Positions 35,113-44,254 of a stretch of 64,000 bases of DNA are shown piece after piece (within the stretch, counting starts at the first letter, position 1; every line of letters begins with the position of its first letter). A program made the position numbers and the translations under genes. The notes under the pieces are model-generated. The model saw only the letters and a program-made list of their open reading frames with translations. It had not been told where the DNA came from and did no database searches. Source of the stretch: Marinifilum sp965230805 (GTDB lineage: Bacteria > Bacteroidota > Bacteroidia > Bacteroidales > Marinifilaceae); contig NZ_OZ246019.1 of assembly GCF_965230805.1 (NCBI RefSeq), forward strand, positions 3,906,001 to 3,970,000. The letters are read 5' to 3'.

Positions 35113-37392
35113 ATGTTGGTAGAAGAATTTTCTGAAAAAACACGTCAAAATAAAACAATCGAATTAAATACAGATGTAACAGTTGTAGGAGGAGGATTGG
35201 CAGGAGTTTGTGCTGCTGTTACTGCTGCAAGGTCTGGGGTAAAAGTAGTATTGGTTCAAGATCGCCCGGTTTTAGGCGGAAATGCTTCAAGTGAGGTGCG
35301 TTTATGGATTCTGGGCGCTACCTCTCACATGGGAAATAACAATCGATATGCAAGAGAGGGAGGATTACTTGATGAAATTCTTGTTGAGAATTTATATCGC
35401 AATAAAGAGGGAAATGCATTGATTTTCGATACCATATTGCTTGAGAAAATAAATGGAGAGAAGAACATTACTTTGTTACTTAATACAGCAGTGTATGAAG
35501 TTGAAAAGTCGGATCCTGAAACCATTAAAAGCGTTAATGCATTTTGTAGTCAGAATTCAACAAATTACTTGATAAATGCACCACTGTTTTGTGATGCTTC
35601 CGGTGATGGTATTGTTGGATTTCAAGCCGGAGCAGCATTTAGAATGGGAGCCGAAAAACCCGAGGAATTCGGAGAGAAGTTTGCTCCGGATATTTCTTAT
35701 GGAGAATTGCTTGGCCACACCATGTATTTCTACAGTAAAGATGCAGGAAAACCAGTGAAGTATGTTGCACCCGAATTTGCTTTGAAAGATATTACCGAAA
35801 TACCAAGATACAAGGTAATCAGTGAGAAAGATTATGGATGCAGACTTTGGTGGCTTGAATATGGAGGAAGAAAGGATACCATACATGAATCGGAAGATAT
35901 TAAATGGGAACTATGGAAAGTGGTTTATGGGGTTTGGGATCATATTAAGAACTCAGGCGAATTTCCTGATTCCGAAAATCTTACATTAGAATGGGTAGCC
36001 ACAATTCCTGGCAAACGGGAAAGCAGAAGGTTCGAAGGTTTATATATGCTAAAGCAACAGGATGTTATAGAGCAAACCAATTTCGATGATGCAGTAGCAT
36101 TTGGAGGTTGGGCTCTTGATTTGCATCCATCTGATGGAGTATATAGCGAAAGACCAGGTTGTACGCAGTATCATTCAAAAGGAATTTATCAAATCCCTTT
36201 AAGAAGCTTCATTAGCAAGAATATTAAAAACCTGTTCTTGGCAGGAAGAATCATTAGTGCCAGCCATGTGGCTTTTGGATCTACCAGAGTGATGGCAACT
36301 TGTGGACATGGTGGACAAGCTGTTGGATTTGCTGCTGCACAATGTATAAACGAGGATATTAAGGTAAATGAGTTGTTGGATCCGATTAATCTAAATAAAC
36401 TACAGCAAGCATTAAGTCTTAACGGACAGGGAGTTCCTGGAGTTGAAATTCTAAAAGAGAACAATCAGGCAAGTTTGGCTCGCATCGAAAGTTCGAGTGA
36501 ATTTAAACTGAATAATTTTTCAGGAAATGGTTTATGGATGTCTTTAGAAACGGCTGTATCTCAGATGTTACCATTAAGTTCTAATACCAAATATACATTT
36601 CAGTTTGAAATTGAAGCTTTTGAGAATACCTGCATTACCGCACAATTGAGAAGTAGCAGTAAACTGGGAAACTATACACCTGATACAGTAATTCAGGAGC
36701 TTAAGCTTGATTTAATTACAGGAAAGCAAAAAATCGATATTCCGTTCGACAGTGTTTTAAAAGATGATCAGTATGGATTTATAACTTTTCTTGAGAATTC
36801 AAATGTAAACATTCGTTGCACTGATGAAAGAATAACAGGTGTAATGACCTTGTTCAATGGGAAGAATAAGGCTGTTAACAACCATGGCAAGCAGATTCCT
36901 CCAACCAATAGCGGAATTGAAGAGTTTGAATTTTGGATTCCAAAGAGAAGACCAGAGGGTGAGAATTTAGCATTTAATGTGAGTCCATCTATAAATTTAT
37001 ACAGTGCCGATAATATCTGTAATGGTATTGTGCGTCCGTTTCTAAAAACAAATGCATGGGCAGCAGATTTATCAGATGATTGTCCTGCTTTAACCATGAA
37101 CTGGGAGCAAAAGCATTGTATAAAAAATATAAAACTTTTTTTTGATACAGATTATGATCATGCAATGGAGTCTACTTTAATGGGGCATCCCGAGAGTGTG
37201 ATTCCATTCTGTATTCGAAACTATAAAATATATGACGACAAGGATAAATTGATTTACGAGAAAAAGAATAATTATCAAACAATTAATGAAATCAAGCTGG
37301 AGAATTCTATTTCAACCAAGCAATTGAGATTTGAGTTTGAACATCCTTCTAAAACAACTCCGGCTTCAATTTTTGAGATTGTTTGTTCGTAA
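35113..37392 (+). CDS. Cytoplasmic FAD-dependent oxidoreductase fused to C-terminal beta-sandwich domains
   Basis: A 759-residue protein of the FAD_oxidored type (PF12831-like). There is no signal peptide. The Rossmann FAD motif is VTVVGGGLAGVCAA (GxGxxG, Gly26-Gly31). It is followed by VLGGNASSEVRLW (about 54-66), FCDASGDGIVGFQAGAAFRMG (near 160) and NLFLAGRIISASHVAFGSTR (near 372). The last 320 residues are not part of the usual flavoprotein. Two beta-rich segments follow, about 440-590 (FQFEIEAFENTCITAQLRSSS) and 610-759. The second resembles an F5/8-type discoidin fold (NLAFNVSPSINLYSADNICNG, IKNIKLFFDTD, QLRFEF). It is co-transcribed with the symporter. Oxidation of an imported sugar is a guess; redox substrate and partner are unknown. 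Confidence 0.8.
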   Translation: MLVEEFSEKTRQNKTIELNTDVTVVGGGLAGVCAAVTAARSGVKVVLVQDRPVLGGNASSEVRLWILGATSHMGNNNRYAREGGLLDEILVENLYRNKEGNALIFDTILLEKINGEKNITLLLNTAVYEVEKSDPETIKSVNAFCSQNSTNYLINAPLFCDASGDGIVGFQAGAAFRMGAEKPEEFGEKFAPDISYGELLGHTMYFYSKDAGKPVKYVAPEFALKDITEIPRYKVISEKDYGCRLWWLEYGGRKDTIHESEDIKWELWKVVYGVWDHIKNSGEFPDSENLTLEWVATIPGKRESRRFEGLYMLKQQDVIEQTNFDDAVAFGGWALDLHPSDGVYSERPGCTQYHSKGIYQIPLRSFISKNIKNLFLAGRIISASHVAFGSTRVMATCGHGGQAVGFAAAQCINEDIKVNELLDPINLNKLQQALSLNGQGVPGVEILKENNQASLARIESSSEFKLNNFSGNGLWMSLETAVSQMLPLSSNTKYTFQFEIEAFENTCITAQLRSSSKLGNYTPDTVIQELKLDLITGKQKIDIPFDSVLKDDQYGFITFLENSNVNIRCTDERITGVMTLFNGKNKAVNNHGKQIPPTNSGIEEFEFWIPKRRPEGENLAFNVSPSINLYSADNICNGIVRPFLKTNAWAADLSDDCPALTMNWEQKHCIKNIKLFFDTDYDHAMESTLMGHPESVIPFCIRNYKIYDDKDKLIYEKKNNYQTINEIKLENSISTKQLRFEFEHPSKTTPASIFEIVCS

Positions 37393-37430
37393 TCCATTAT
37401 AACCCTAATTGTAAACTAAATAAAAACCAA

Positions 37431-40400
37431 ATGAAAAAGTTAATTGCGATTTTCTATTTCTTATTGTTGAGTTCGGTAATATGGGCTCAACAAAGAAATA
37501 TTACCGGTGTCGTATTCGATGAGTCCGGTCTGGCTTTGCCAGGTGTAAATGTTGTTGTTCAAGGAACTACCGTAGGAACAATAACCAACATCGATGGACA
37601 ATTTAGTATCCAAGTAAATGAAGGGCAAAATGCACTTGAGTTCTCATTTATTGGATATAAGTCTCAAACAATTGATGTAAGCTCAACTGAAAACCTTACA
37701 GTGAATATGGAGCCAGATGCTATAGGCTTAAATGAAGTTGTAGCGGTTGGATATGGAGTTCAAAAGAAAGTGAACTTGACAGGAGCTGTGGCTGTAGTTG
37801 ATTCTGAAGAACTGGCTTCAAAACCAGTAATGCAAACCTCGGTTGCCTTGCAAGGATTGGCTGCAGGTGTAACTGTAACTCAAAGTTCAGGACAACCAGG
37901 AAGTGATAAAGGTACAATACGAATTAGAGGGCTTGGATCTGTTAGACAAGATGGTAAGACTGATGATGCAGGTCCATTGGTTTTAATTGATGGACGTGAA
38001 GGAAATATAAATGATGTAGATCCTAATGATATTGAGAATTTTTCGGTATTAAAAGATGCAGCATCATCGGCGATTTATGGTTCCAGAGCTGCCAATGGAG
38101 TAATTCTAATTACTACCAAACGTGGTACACAAGGAAAATTTAAAGTACGTTATAAGGGATATGGTGGTTTTCAAACCATTAGTGAGAAGCCTAAGTTAGT
38201 TGATGGATTAACTTTTATGAAAAATCGTAATTTGTCACTTTTAAATGATGGAGAAAATCCTGAATTCTCCGAAGAATACATCCAGGAATACGAGGCAAAT
38301 TACAAATCAGATCCGGATCATTATCCGAATACTGATTGGCAAGATGAAATCTTACAAGGATCTGGATTTCAACAGCACCATAATGTCAATATTTCAGGGG
38401 GTAACGATTGGTTCAGCACCAGAGCTTCCATGTCTTTTATGGATCAGAAAGGACTGATAAATAACACCAGTTATAAAAAGTATACATTTCGTGTGAATAA
38501 TGATATGCAGTTAAGAGATAATCTAAAACTGAGTTTAGATTTATACGGAAAAAGAAGTATTCAAAAGCAACCTGCTGATGAAGCAAAAAGCGTTTTCGAT
38601 CAGGCTAATCGAATTCCTAATATTTATCCTGCTCAATTTACAAATGGAAAGTACGGTGAAGGATGGAATGGTCAGAATCCATTGGCAATGGCCGAAAGTG
38701 GAGGAGTTGACCGAAGAAATTATAACAGATTTAATACAGAGATTAAGCTGGAGTATAAGCCTGTGAATAATTTAAATGTGGTATTGAAATATGCTCCTGA
38801 TTTTAAATTTGATCGCGAAAAGAAATTTAATCGCACATATGAAATTTATGATGCAGACGGAGAGTTTTTGCTTGAAAAGCCAAGTGTATCAAAATTGAAA
38901 GAGAAGAGAAAATACACTTTTAAACAGCAGTACAATGCTCTGGTTACTTATAACAAGTCTTTTAACGATCATAACTTTACCGTTTTAGGTGGTTTCGAAC
39001 AAATTGACGATTATGTTGAAGAATTGTCTTTACAAAGAGACAATTATACTTTTCAAGATTATCAGTATATAGATGCTGGTAGCGAGGAGAATGATCAAAC
39101 AACTGGAAAGGCAAATGAAGTTGCATTAAGATCATATTTTGGGCGTTTGAATTACGATTATAAAGGGAAGTATTTATTTGAAGCCAATTTAAGATATGAT
39201 GGTTCATCACGTTTAGCTCCTGGTAATAAGTGGGATTGGTTTCCGTCTTTCTCGCTTGGTTGGAGACTATCAGAAGAAAACTTTATGAAAGATTTAGATT
39301 GGCTTTCAAACCTTAAATTAAGAGCATCTTATGGTGAATTAGGAAATCAGAAAATGCCGGATAGATATCCTTGGTCTGCAACTGTAGATATCAAAGATAT
39401 GGGCTATTTGTTTGGAGATCCGCTGACAATGGCACCAGGAGGAGCGATAAAAACAGCATCAAATGCAAGTTTAATGTGGGAAACAGCAAAATCTACCAAC
39501 TTTGCACTTGATGCAGGATTCTTTAACAACCGATTGACCTTTACTTTTGAATATTTTGAACAGGTTAGAAAGGATATGTTATTTAAACCAGCCATATTAA
39601 TGACTACTGGTTTAAATCCAACATATCAGAATGTGGGAGAATTGGAGAACAAAGGTTGGGAGCTTTCTGCAAGTTATCGTGGTAATATTGGAGATTTTAA
39701 ATATAATGTAACTGCTAATGTGCATGATATTAAATCTACAATGAAATCAATTGGTTTGGCAGATAAGTTTGTTAAAGATAGTAAGATTTTACGCGTAGGT
39801 GACTATGTAAATGCTTACTATATCTTAGAAGCAGATGGATTGTTTCAATCTCAGGAAGAGATAGACAATTATGGCGCTACAGTAGAAGGTAATGAACTTC
39901 AACCTGGAGATATTAGATATGTTGACCAGTTAACCATTGACTCGAATGGAGATGGAATAATGGACACTGCGGATGGGGTAATTGATGCCAATGACCGTGT
40001 GGTAAAAGGTGATTCCAGACCTAGGTATGAGTATAATTTAAATTTGAATGCATCATACAAAGGATTTGATATGATGATGTTTTTCCAAGGTGTAGGTAAA
40101 AGAGATGTATTACTAGGAGGACATGCAGTAAAAGCATTTAGCAATGCAAGTAACATGCAGGAGTGGCATTTGGACTATTGGACTCCCGAAAACCCGAACG
40201 CATCATATCCTCGCTTGTGGTCAACCTCAACAAACAATAGCAAAGCATCTTCATATTGGTTGTTTAGCCGTGCTTATCTAAAACTAAAGACGGTACAGCT
40301 AGGTTATACTTTCCCTAAAAAACTACTGAAAAAATCTTTTGCAGAGAAGTTGAGAGTTTATGTAGCCGGAAACAATGTATTCAGCATTGACGATATGCCG

Positions 40401-40490
40401 TCAGGATGGGATGCAGAAGAGGGTGAAACAAATGGTGGAGGATACCCGATTGTATCAACCTACGTATTTGGTATTGATTTAACATTTTAA
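37431..40490 (+). CDS. SusC-like TonB-dependent outer-membrane transporter (fourth pair)
   Basis: A complete SusC homologue of 1019 residues. The start is placed at 37431 (MKKLIAIFYFLLLSSVIWAQ). The upstream in-frame ATG at 37383 lies inside the end of the oxidoreductase and gives no signal peptide. The carboxypeptidase-regulatory-like domain covers about 23-85 (LPGVNVVVQGTTVGTITNID). The linker VVAVGYGVQKKVNLTGA is next, then the plug with LVLIDGREGNINDVDP and AIYGSRAANGVILITTKRG, and the barrel ending GIDLTF. It follows the oxidoreductase by 38 bp with no terminator visible, so it may belong to the symporter operon. Confidence 0.95.
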   Translation: MKKLIAIFYFLLLSSVIWAQQRNITGVVFDESGLALPGVNVVVQGTTVGTITNIDGQFSIQVNEGQNALEFSFIGYKSQTIDVSSTENLTVNMEPDAIGLNEVVAVGYGVQKKVNLTGAVAVVDSEELASKPVMQTSVALQGLAAGVTVTQSSGQPGSDKGTIRIRGLGSVRQDGKTDDAGPLVLIDGREGNINDVDPNDIENFSVLKDAASSAIYGSRAANGVILITTKRGTQGKFKVRYKGYGGFQTISEKPKLVDGLTFMKNRNLSLLNDGENPEFSEEYIQEYEANYKSDPDHYPNTDWQDEILQGSGFQQHHNVNISGGNDWFSTRASMSFMDQKGLINNTSYKKYTFRVNNDMQLRDNLKLSLDLYGKRSIQKQPADEAKSVFDQANRIPNIYPAQFTNGKYGEGWNGQNPLAMAESGGVDRRNYNRFNTEIKLEYKPVNNLNVVLKYAPDFKFDREKKFNRTYEIYDADGEFLLEKPSVSKLKEKRKYTFKQQYNALVTYNKSFNDHNFTVLGGFEQIDDYVEELSLQRDNYTFQDYQYIDAGSEENDQTTGKANEVALRSYFGRLNYDYKGKYLFEANLRYDGSSRLAPGNKWDWFPSFSLGWRLSEENFMKDLDWLSNLKLRASYGELGNQKMPDRYPWSATVDIKDMGYLFGDPLTMAPGGAIKTASNASLMWETAKSTNFALDAGFFNNRLTFTFEYFEQVRKDMLFKPAILMTTGLNPTYQNVGELENKGWELSASYRGNIGDFKYNVTANVHDIKSTMKSIGLADKFVKDSKILRVGDYVNAYYILEADGLFQSQEEIDNYGATVEGNELQPGDIRYVDQLTIDSNGDGIMDTADGVIDANDRVVKGDSRPRYEYNLNLNASYKGFDMMMFFQGVGKRDVLLGGHAVKAFSNASNMQEWHLDYWTPENPNASYPRLWSTSTNNSKASSYWLFSRAYLKLKTVQLGYTFPKKLLKKSFAEKLRVYVAGNNVFSIDDMPSGWDAEEGETNGGGYPIVSTYVFGIDLTF

Positions 40491-40508
40491 TCTTAAAACT
40501 TTACAAAA

Positions 40509-42191
40509 ATGAAAATAAAAGCAATTATATACGGATTGATTGTTTTGGTTGGCTTTTCGTGTAGCGATGACTATATTGAAAGATATCCATTGGTTAATCC
40601 TTCGTCGGAAACCTTTCTTTCTACAGGACCGGAAATGGAACTGGCAATTAATGCAGCCTACCAAAAAATGTATTGGAGCGGTGGTTATAATACAACGAAT
40701 CATTATAGAATGGATTTTGCGACTGATATAGGAATGTTCCGCCCGGAATGGGGAGCAGATGGTTTTAATTCCATATCCAGAGGTGATCATACAACTCTAA
40801 CATCTACTTTCAAAAATGCTTGGGATAACTTCTACACAGGAGTAGGCCGTTGTAATAATATTTTGGAAAACATTGAACGAGGTCGCGAAAATGTATCTGA
40901 GGAATTTTACAACCAGATTATTGCACAAGCACTTTTCTTAAGAGCATATTATTACATGTATCTAACAGAATTATATGGTGATGTGCCATTGGTAATAACT
41001 GTTCAGGATCCTACCGTTTATGAATTGGCAAAGGATCCAAAATCTGCTGTTGTGAATCAAATTTTACTTGATTTGGATGAGGCAATTAAATATTTGCCAT
41101 CCGAATGGACAGGAGGTGATAAGGGAAGAGCTACTTCGGGTGCTGCACTAACTTTAAAAGCTAGAATTGCATTGTATAATGGAATGTATGAGATGGCAGC
41201 GGATGCGGCAAAACAAGTGATGGATTCTAAGGTTTATTCTTTGCATCCAAACTATGGTGAGGTGTTTGATTTCGAGCATCAACGAAACAGTGAGGTTATT
41301 TATGACCTGCCTTACTTAATCGGAGAAAAACATCAAGCTTGGGTGAAAATAAGTAGTACCCGTAATGCAAAATGCTGGAGTACTTCTTATCCAACCAGAG
41401 ATTTGGTTGATTCTTATGAAGACATTAATGGAAAAACGATTGATCAGTCAGATATTTACGATGCTGCAAAACCATTCGAAAATAGAGATCCTCGATTGGA
41501 TTATACCATTCTTCGCGAAGGAAGTATTTTTGGTGGATACTTGTACACGCACCATCCTGATAGCGCCAAATGTGCATTCTATGAAAATGGTGTTTTCAAA
41601 AAGCGTGTAAAAAATTTCGAAGTATCAAAAGGGATTTATGCTTCGAGAACAGGTTTTAATGTAAAAAAATGGTTTCATGACTCAGATCTTGAGAATATCA
41701 GTGAATCTGATCTTAACTTCATCTTAATGCGATATGCAGAAGTTCTTTTGATTTATGCTGAGGCAAAAATTGAATTAAATGAGATTGATGCAAGTGTTTA
41801 TGATGCGATTAATGATGTGAGAGACAGAGCTGGTATGCCTGATGTTGCTGCTGGAAAATCTCAAGCAGAACTTCGTACAATTTTAAGAAGAGAACGTAAG
41901 GTGGAATTGGCATTCGAAGGTTTGCGTTTATTCGATATCAGAAGATGGAGAATAGCAGAACATGTAATGCCTGGTGATGTAGTGGGTAAGAGAACAAAGA
42001 GCTATTGGTATTCATCGGAACCTGTACCAACAATCAATGCGTATGGTAAGCCGGTTTACTCAAAGGTGTCGACCTATTTTGCTACGACCCCAGCTACACG
42101 AATCTTTGATCCAAACAAAGATTATTTGTGGCCAATACCACAGGCAGAAAGGGATATCAATCCGCTTTTAGAACAAAATGATGGTTATTAA
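40509..42191 (+). CDS. SusD-like surface glycan-binding lipoprotein (fourth pair)
   Basis: A 560-residue SusD/RagB homologue 18 bp after its susC. The lipobox is LVGFSC, Cys18. The sequence shows QALFLRAYYYMYLTELYGDVPL in the helical half. The C-terminal half has RRERKVELAFEGLRLFDIRRW, and the protein ends LEQNDGY. A rho-independent terminator follows 12 bp after the stop and ends the transcription unit that probably began at the symporter. Confidence 0.95.
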   Translation: MKIKAIIYGLIVLVGFSCSDDYIERYPLVNPSSETFLSTGPEMELAINAAYQKMYWSGGYNTTNHYRMDFATDIGMFRPEWGADGFNSISRGDHTTLTSTFKNAWDNFYTGVGRCNNILENIERGRENVSEEFYNQIIAQALFLRAYYYMYLTELYGDVPLVITVQDPTVYELAKDPKSAVVNQILLDLDEAIKYLPSEWTGGDKGRATSGAALTLKARIALYNGMYEMAADAAKQVMDSKVYSLHPNYGEVFDFEHQRNSEVIYDLPYLIGEKHQAWVKISSTRNAKCWSTSYPTRDLVDSYEDINGKTIDQSDIYDAAKPFENRDPRLDYTILREGSIFGGYLYTHHPDSAKCAFYENGVFKKRVKNFEVSKGIYASRTGFNVKKWFHDSDLENISESDLNFILMRYAEVLLIYAEAKIELNEIDASVYDAINDVRDRAGMPDVAAGKSQAELRTILRRERKVELAFEGLRLFDIRRWRIAEHVMPGDVVGKRTKSYWYSSEPVPTINAYGKPVYSKVSTYFATTPATRIFDPNKDYLWPIPQAERDINPLLEQNDGY

Positions 42192-42203
42192 ATAAATCTA
42201 AAA

Positions 42204-42233
42204 AAAGAACCTGCTATTTTTGGCAGGTTCTTT
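42204..42233 (+). terminator. Rho-independent-like terminator after the fourth SusCD pair
   Basis: AAAGAACCTGC pairs perfectly with GCAGGTTCTTT (11-bp stem, 8-nt loop), with short A and T tracts built into the stem ends. Confidence 0.8.
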
Positions 42234-42366
42234 CAAATATAGGCTTGTTATCATCAAATCTTAATTGATTAAGAAATGTAAATGCTAACAGCAAGTTAGA
42301 TTTATTTTAATAGTAGAAAAGTAAACTGGAAGGTTCTGAAGAGGGCTCAGTAATAATTTCGTTCTT

Positions 42367-42434
42367 GTTGAGTGCATGCTTTTAAAGGTGTTGAGTGTAT
42401 GCTTTAAAAGAGGACAAGTGTATGCACTTGTAGG
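42367..42434. repeat. Three-unit 23-bp tandem repeat
   Basis: Units of 23 bp start at 42367, 42390 and 42413. The first two differ at few positions (GTTGAGTGCATGCTTTTAAA and GTTGAGTGTATGCTTTAAAA); the third keeps AGTGTATGC. It is noncoding and lies behind the terminator of the fourth SusCD pair, like the 41-bp and 21-22-bp arrays behind other units. Confidence 0.6.
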
Positions 42435-42486
42435 CTCAAAGTGCTGGTATTGATAGAAAAAGTACTCCGCTCAAAAAAAACAAATT

Positions 42487-42615
42487 GTGATTTTTAATCA
42501 AAAACAGATAAATACATCACAAATCGGGCTGGCATTAATCTTTAATTTATTTGCTTTAGCAGGATTTTCACAAAGCTATATTCACGATGCAGGTGGTAAA
42601 CCAGTTAAAGTTTAA
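42487..42615 (+). pseudogene. Possible remnant of a secreted protein gene (signal peptide only)
   Basis: An open frame from GTG at 42487 to TAA at 42615 reads a signal-peptide-like sequence (IGLALIFNLFALAGFSQ) followed by about a dozen residues and a stop. A second fragment downstream in another frame (42658-42730) reads MNPFNSKGRPKYGEVLISH before a stop. Together they look like the debris of one secreted protein gene. The parent family is not recognised, and a short real gene cannot be ruled out. Confidence 0.35.
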
Positions 42616-42802
42616 TTGTAAAAAATAGGTTCATTGAGCTTGCTTTCAGGATCCGAAATGAATCCTTTCAATAGCAAGGGTAGACCAAAATATGGTGAAG
42701 TTTTAATTTCACATAATGCAAATTGGAATTGAAGTTTGTGTTATCGAAACATATTGGAAAATACTAAGGGAAGGTTTCCCGCAAAAAAAATTGAACGGTA
42801 AG

Positions 42803-44254
42803 ATGTTTAAAATTAAGAAGACAGCATTAGTTCTCATTAGTGCATTTATTTTAACTGCTTGTGCAGAAAGTAAAGTGGAAAAACAGAGACCAAACATCCT
42901 TTGGATTAATTCGGATGATTTGGGTGTTGAGTTGGCATGTTATGGCAATCAGGATGTAAATACTCCTAATATTGATCAACTGGCTAGCGAAGGTGTATTG
43001 TATAAGAATTGTTACGCACCATCTCCAGCTTGTTCTCCAAGTCGATCGTCCATGATTACCGGCATGTATCCCACGGCAATTAATTGTTTGGAACATAGAA
43101 CGGTTGACAAGAGGGAATTGCCCAATCCTATACAACCAATTACAGATTATTTTAGAGAAGCTGGTTACTTCTGTACCAATGGAAGTTCAAAAAATATGAG
43201 CAAGTTTGGGAAAGGTGATTTTAACTTTAAAGGGAAAGATATATTTGATGGAACCGATTGGAAAAATCGTAAACCCGATCAACCTTTTTTTGCACAAATT
43301 CAGATCTTTACCCCGCATAGACCTTTCCATCACGATAAGGAAAACCCAATTGATCCATCAACAATTACACTTCCGCAATCTTACCCGGATCATCCTCTTT
43401 TAAAAGCCGATTGGGCGATGTATCTGGAAAGCATTCAACTAACCGACAAGAAAGTAGGTGAAATTATGAAAAGGTTGGAGGATGAAGGTGTAGCTGATAA
43501 TACAATTGTTGTCTTCTTTGGTGATAATGGACGTCCGCATTTACGCGATAAGCAGTTTTTATATGAAGGAGGACTTAAAGTTCCTTTGATTATTAGATGG
43601 CCGGAAAAATTGGAATCCGGTAAAAAAGATGATCAGTTGGTAAGCTTGATTGATGTAACAGCAACATGTATGGATGCAGCGGGTATCAAGGTTCCTGAAT
43701 ATATGCATGGACAAGTGTTTTTAGGCGAAAAGGCTAAAAAGAGAGAATATGTGTTTGGTTTTAGACAAAGAGCCGGAGATGCCATTGATGATATTCGAAG
43801 CATAACTGATGGAAGATATAAACTGATCTGGAATAGAATGCCTGAGATACCTTGGATGCAGATGAGTGGATATAAAAAATCTGAATATCCCGCTTATGCA
43901 TTATTTTATCAGCTGCAAAAGGAAGGAAAGTTAAACTATCCTGTTAGTAATTTTATGGCAGATAAAAAGCCTGAGATAGAGTTGTTCGACTTAAGAAACG
44001 ATCCTATGGAGTTTAAAAACTTAGCCAAGGATGCTAAATATGCTGATGTTAAAAACCGTTTGTTCAATACTATAAAAGAAAACTTGAAGGTATTTGAAAA
44101 AGGCATGATTCCTGAAACTCCTGAAACAACTGCTAAGGCTGTTGCTTCATCTAAAAAATATTTTAAATCAAAAATGAAAAAGATGGGTTTGAATCATGAT
44201 TCATCCAACGAAGAAATTATTGAATATTGGAATAAAAAATTATTGAATGAATAA
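42803..44254 (+). CDS. Family S1 sulfatase, lipoprotein (heparan-sulfatase-like type)
   Basis: A 483-residue sulfatase. The start at 42803 gives MFKIKKTALVLISAFILTAC with lipobox Cys20; the frame is open back to an ATG at 42716, but that extension hides the signal. WINSDDLGVELACYG carries the metal-binding DD, and Cys77 in CSPSR is the formylglycine precursor. GDNGRPHLRDK is the second metal site. The usual GKWHL is replaced by GSSKNMSKF. This pattern groups it with S1_8-like enzymes and with the sulfatase at 20388, not with the arylsulfatase-A-type genes around it. Its last 8 bp overlap the GH16 gene start (ATGAATAA), suggesting coupled translation. Confidence 0.92.
   Translation: MFKIKKTALVLISAFILTACAESKVEKQRPNILWINSDDLGVELACYGNQDVNTPNIDQLASEGVLYKNCYAPSPACSPSRSSMITGMYPTAINCLEHRTVDKRELPNPIQPITDYFREAGYFCTNGSSKNMSKFGKGDFNFKGKDIFDGTDWKNRKPDQPFFAQIQIFTPHRPFHHDKENPIDPSTITLPQSYPDHPLLKADWAMYLESIQLTDKKVGEIMKRLEDEGVADNTIVVFFGDNGRPHLRDKQFLYEGGLKVPLIIRWPEKLESGKKDDQLVSLIDVTATCMDAAGIKVPEYMHGQVFLGEKAKKREYVFGFRQRAGDAIDDIRSITDGRYKLIWNRMPEIPWMQMSGYKKSEYPAYALFYQLQKEGKLNYPVSNFMADKKPEIELFDLRNDPMEFKNLAKDAKYADVKNRLFNTIKENLKVFEKGMIPETPETTAKAVASSKKYFKSKMKKMGLNHDSSNEEIIEYWNKKLLNE

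Noticed and set aside
42716..42802. Earlier start for the heparan-sulfatase-like sulfatase
   Set aside because: The first 29 residues have no signal character; the ATG at 42803 begins a clear lipoprotein signal.
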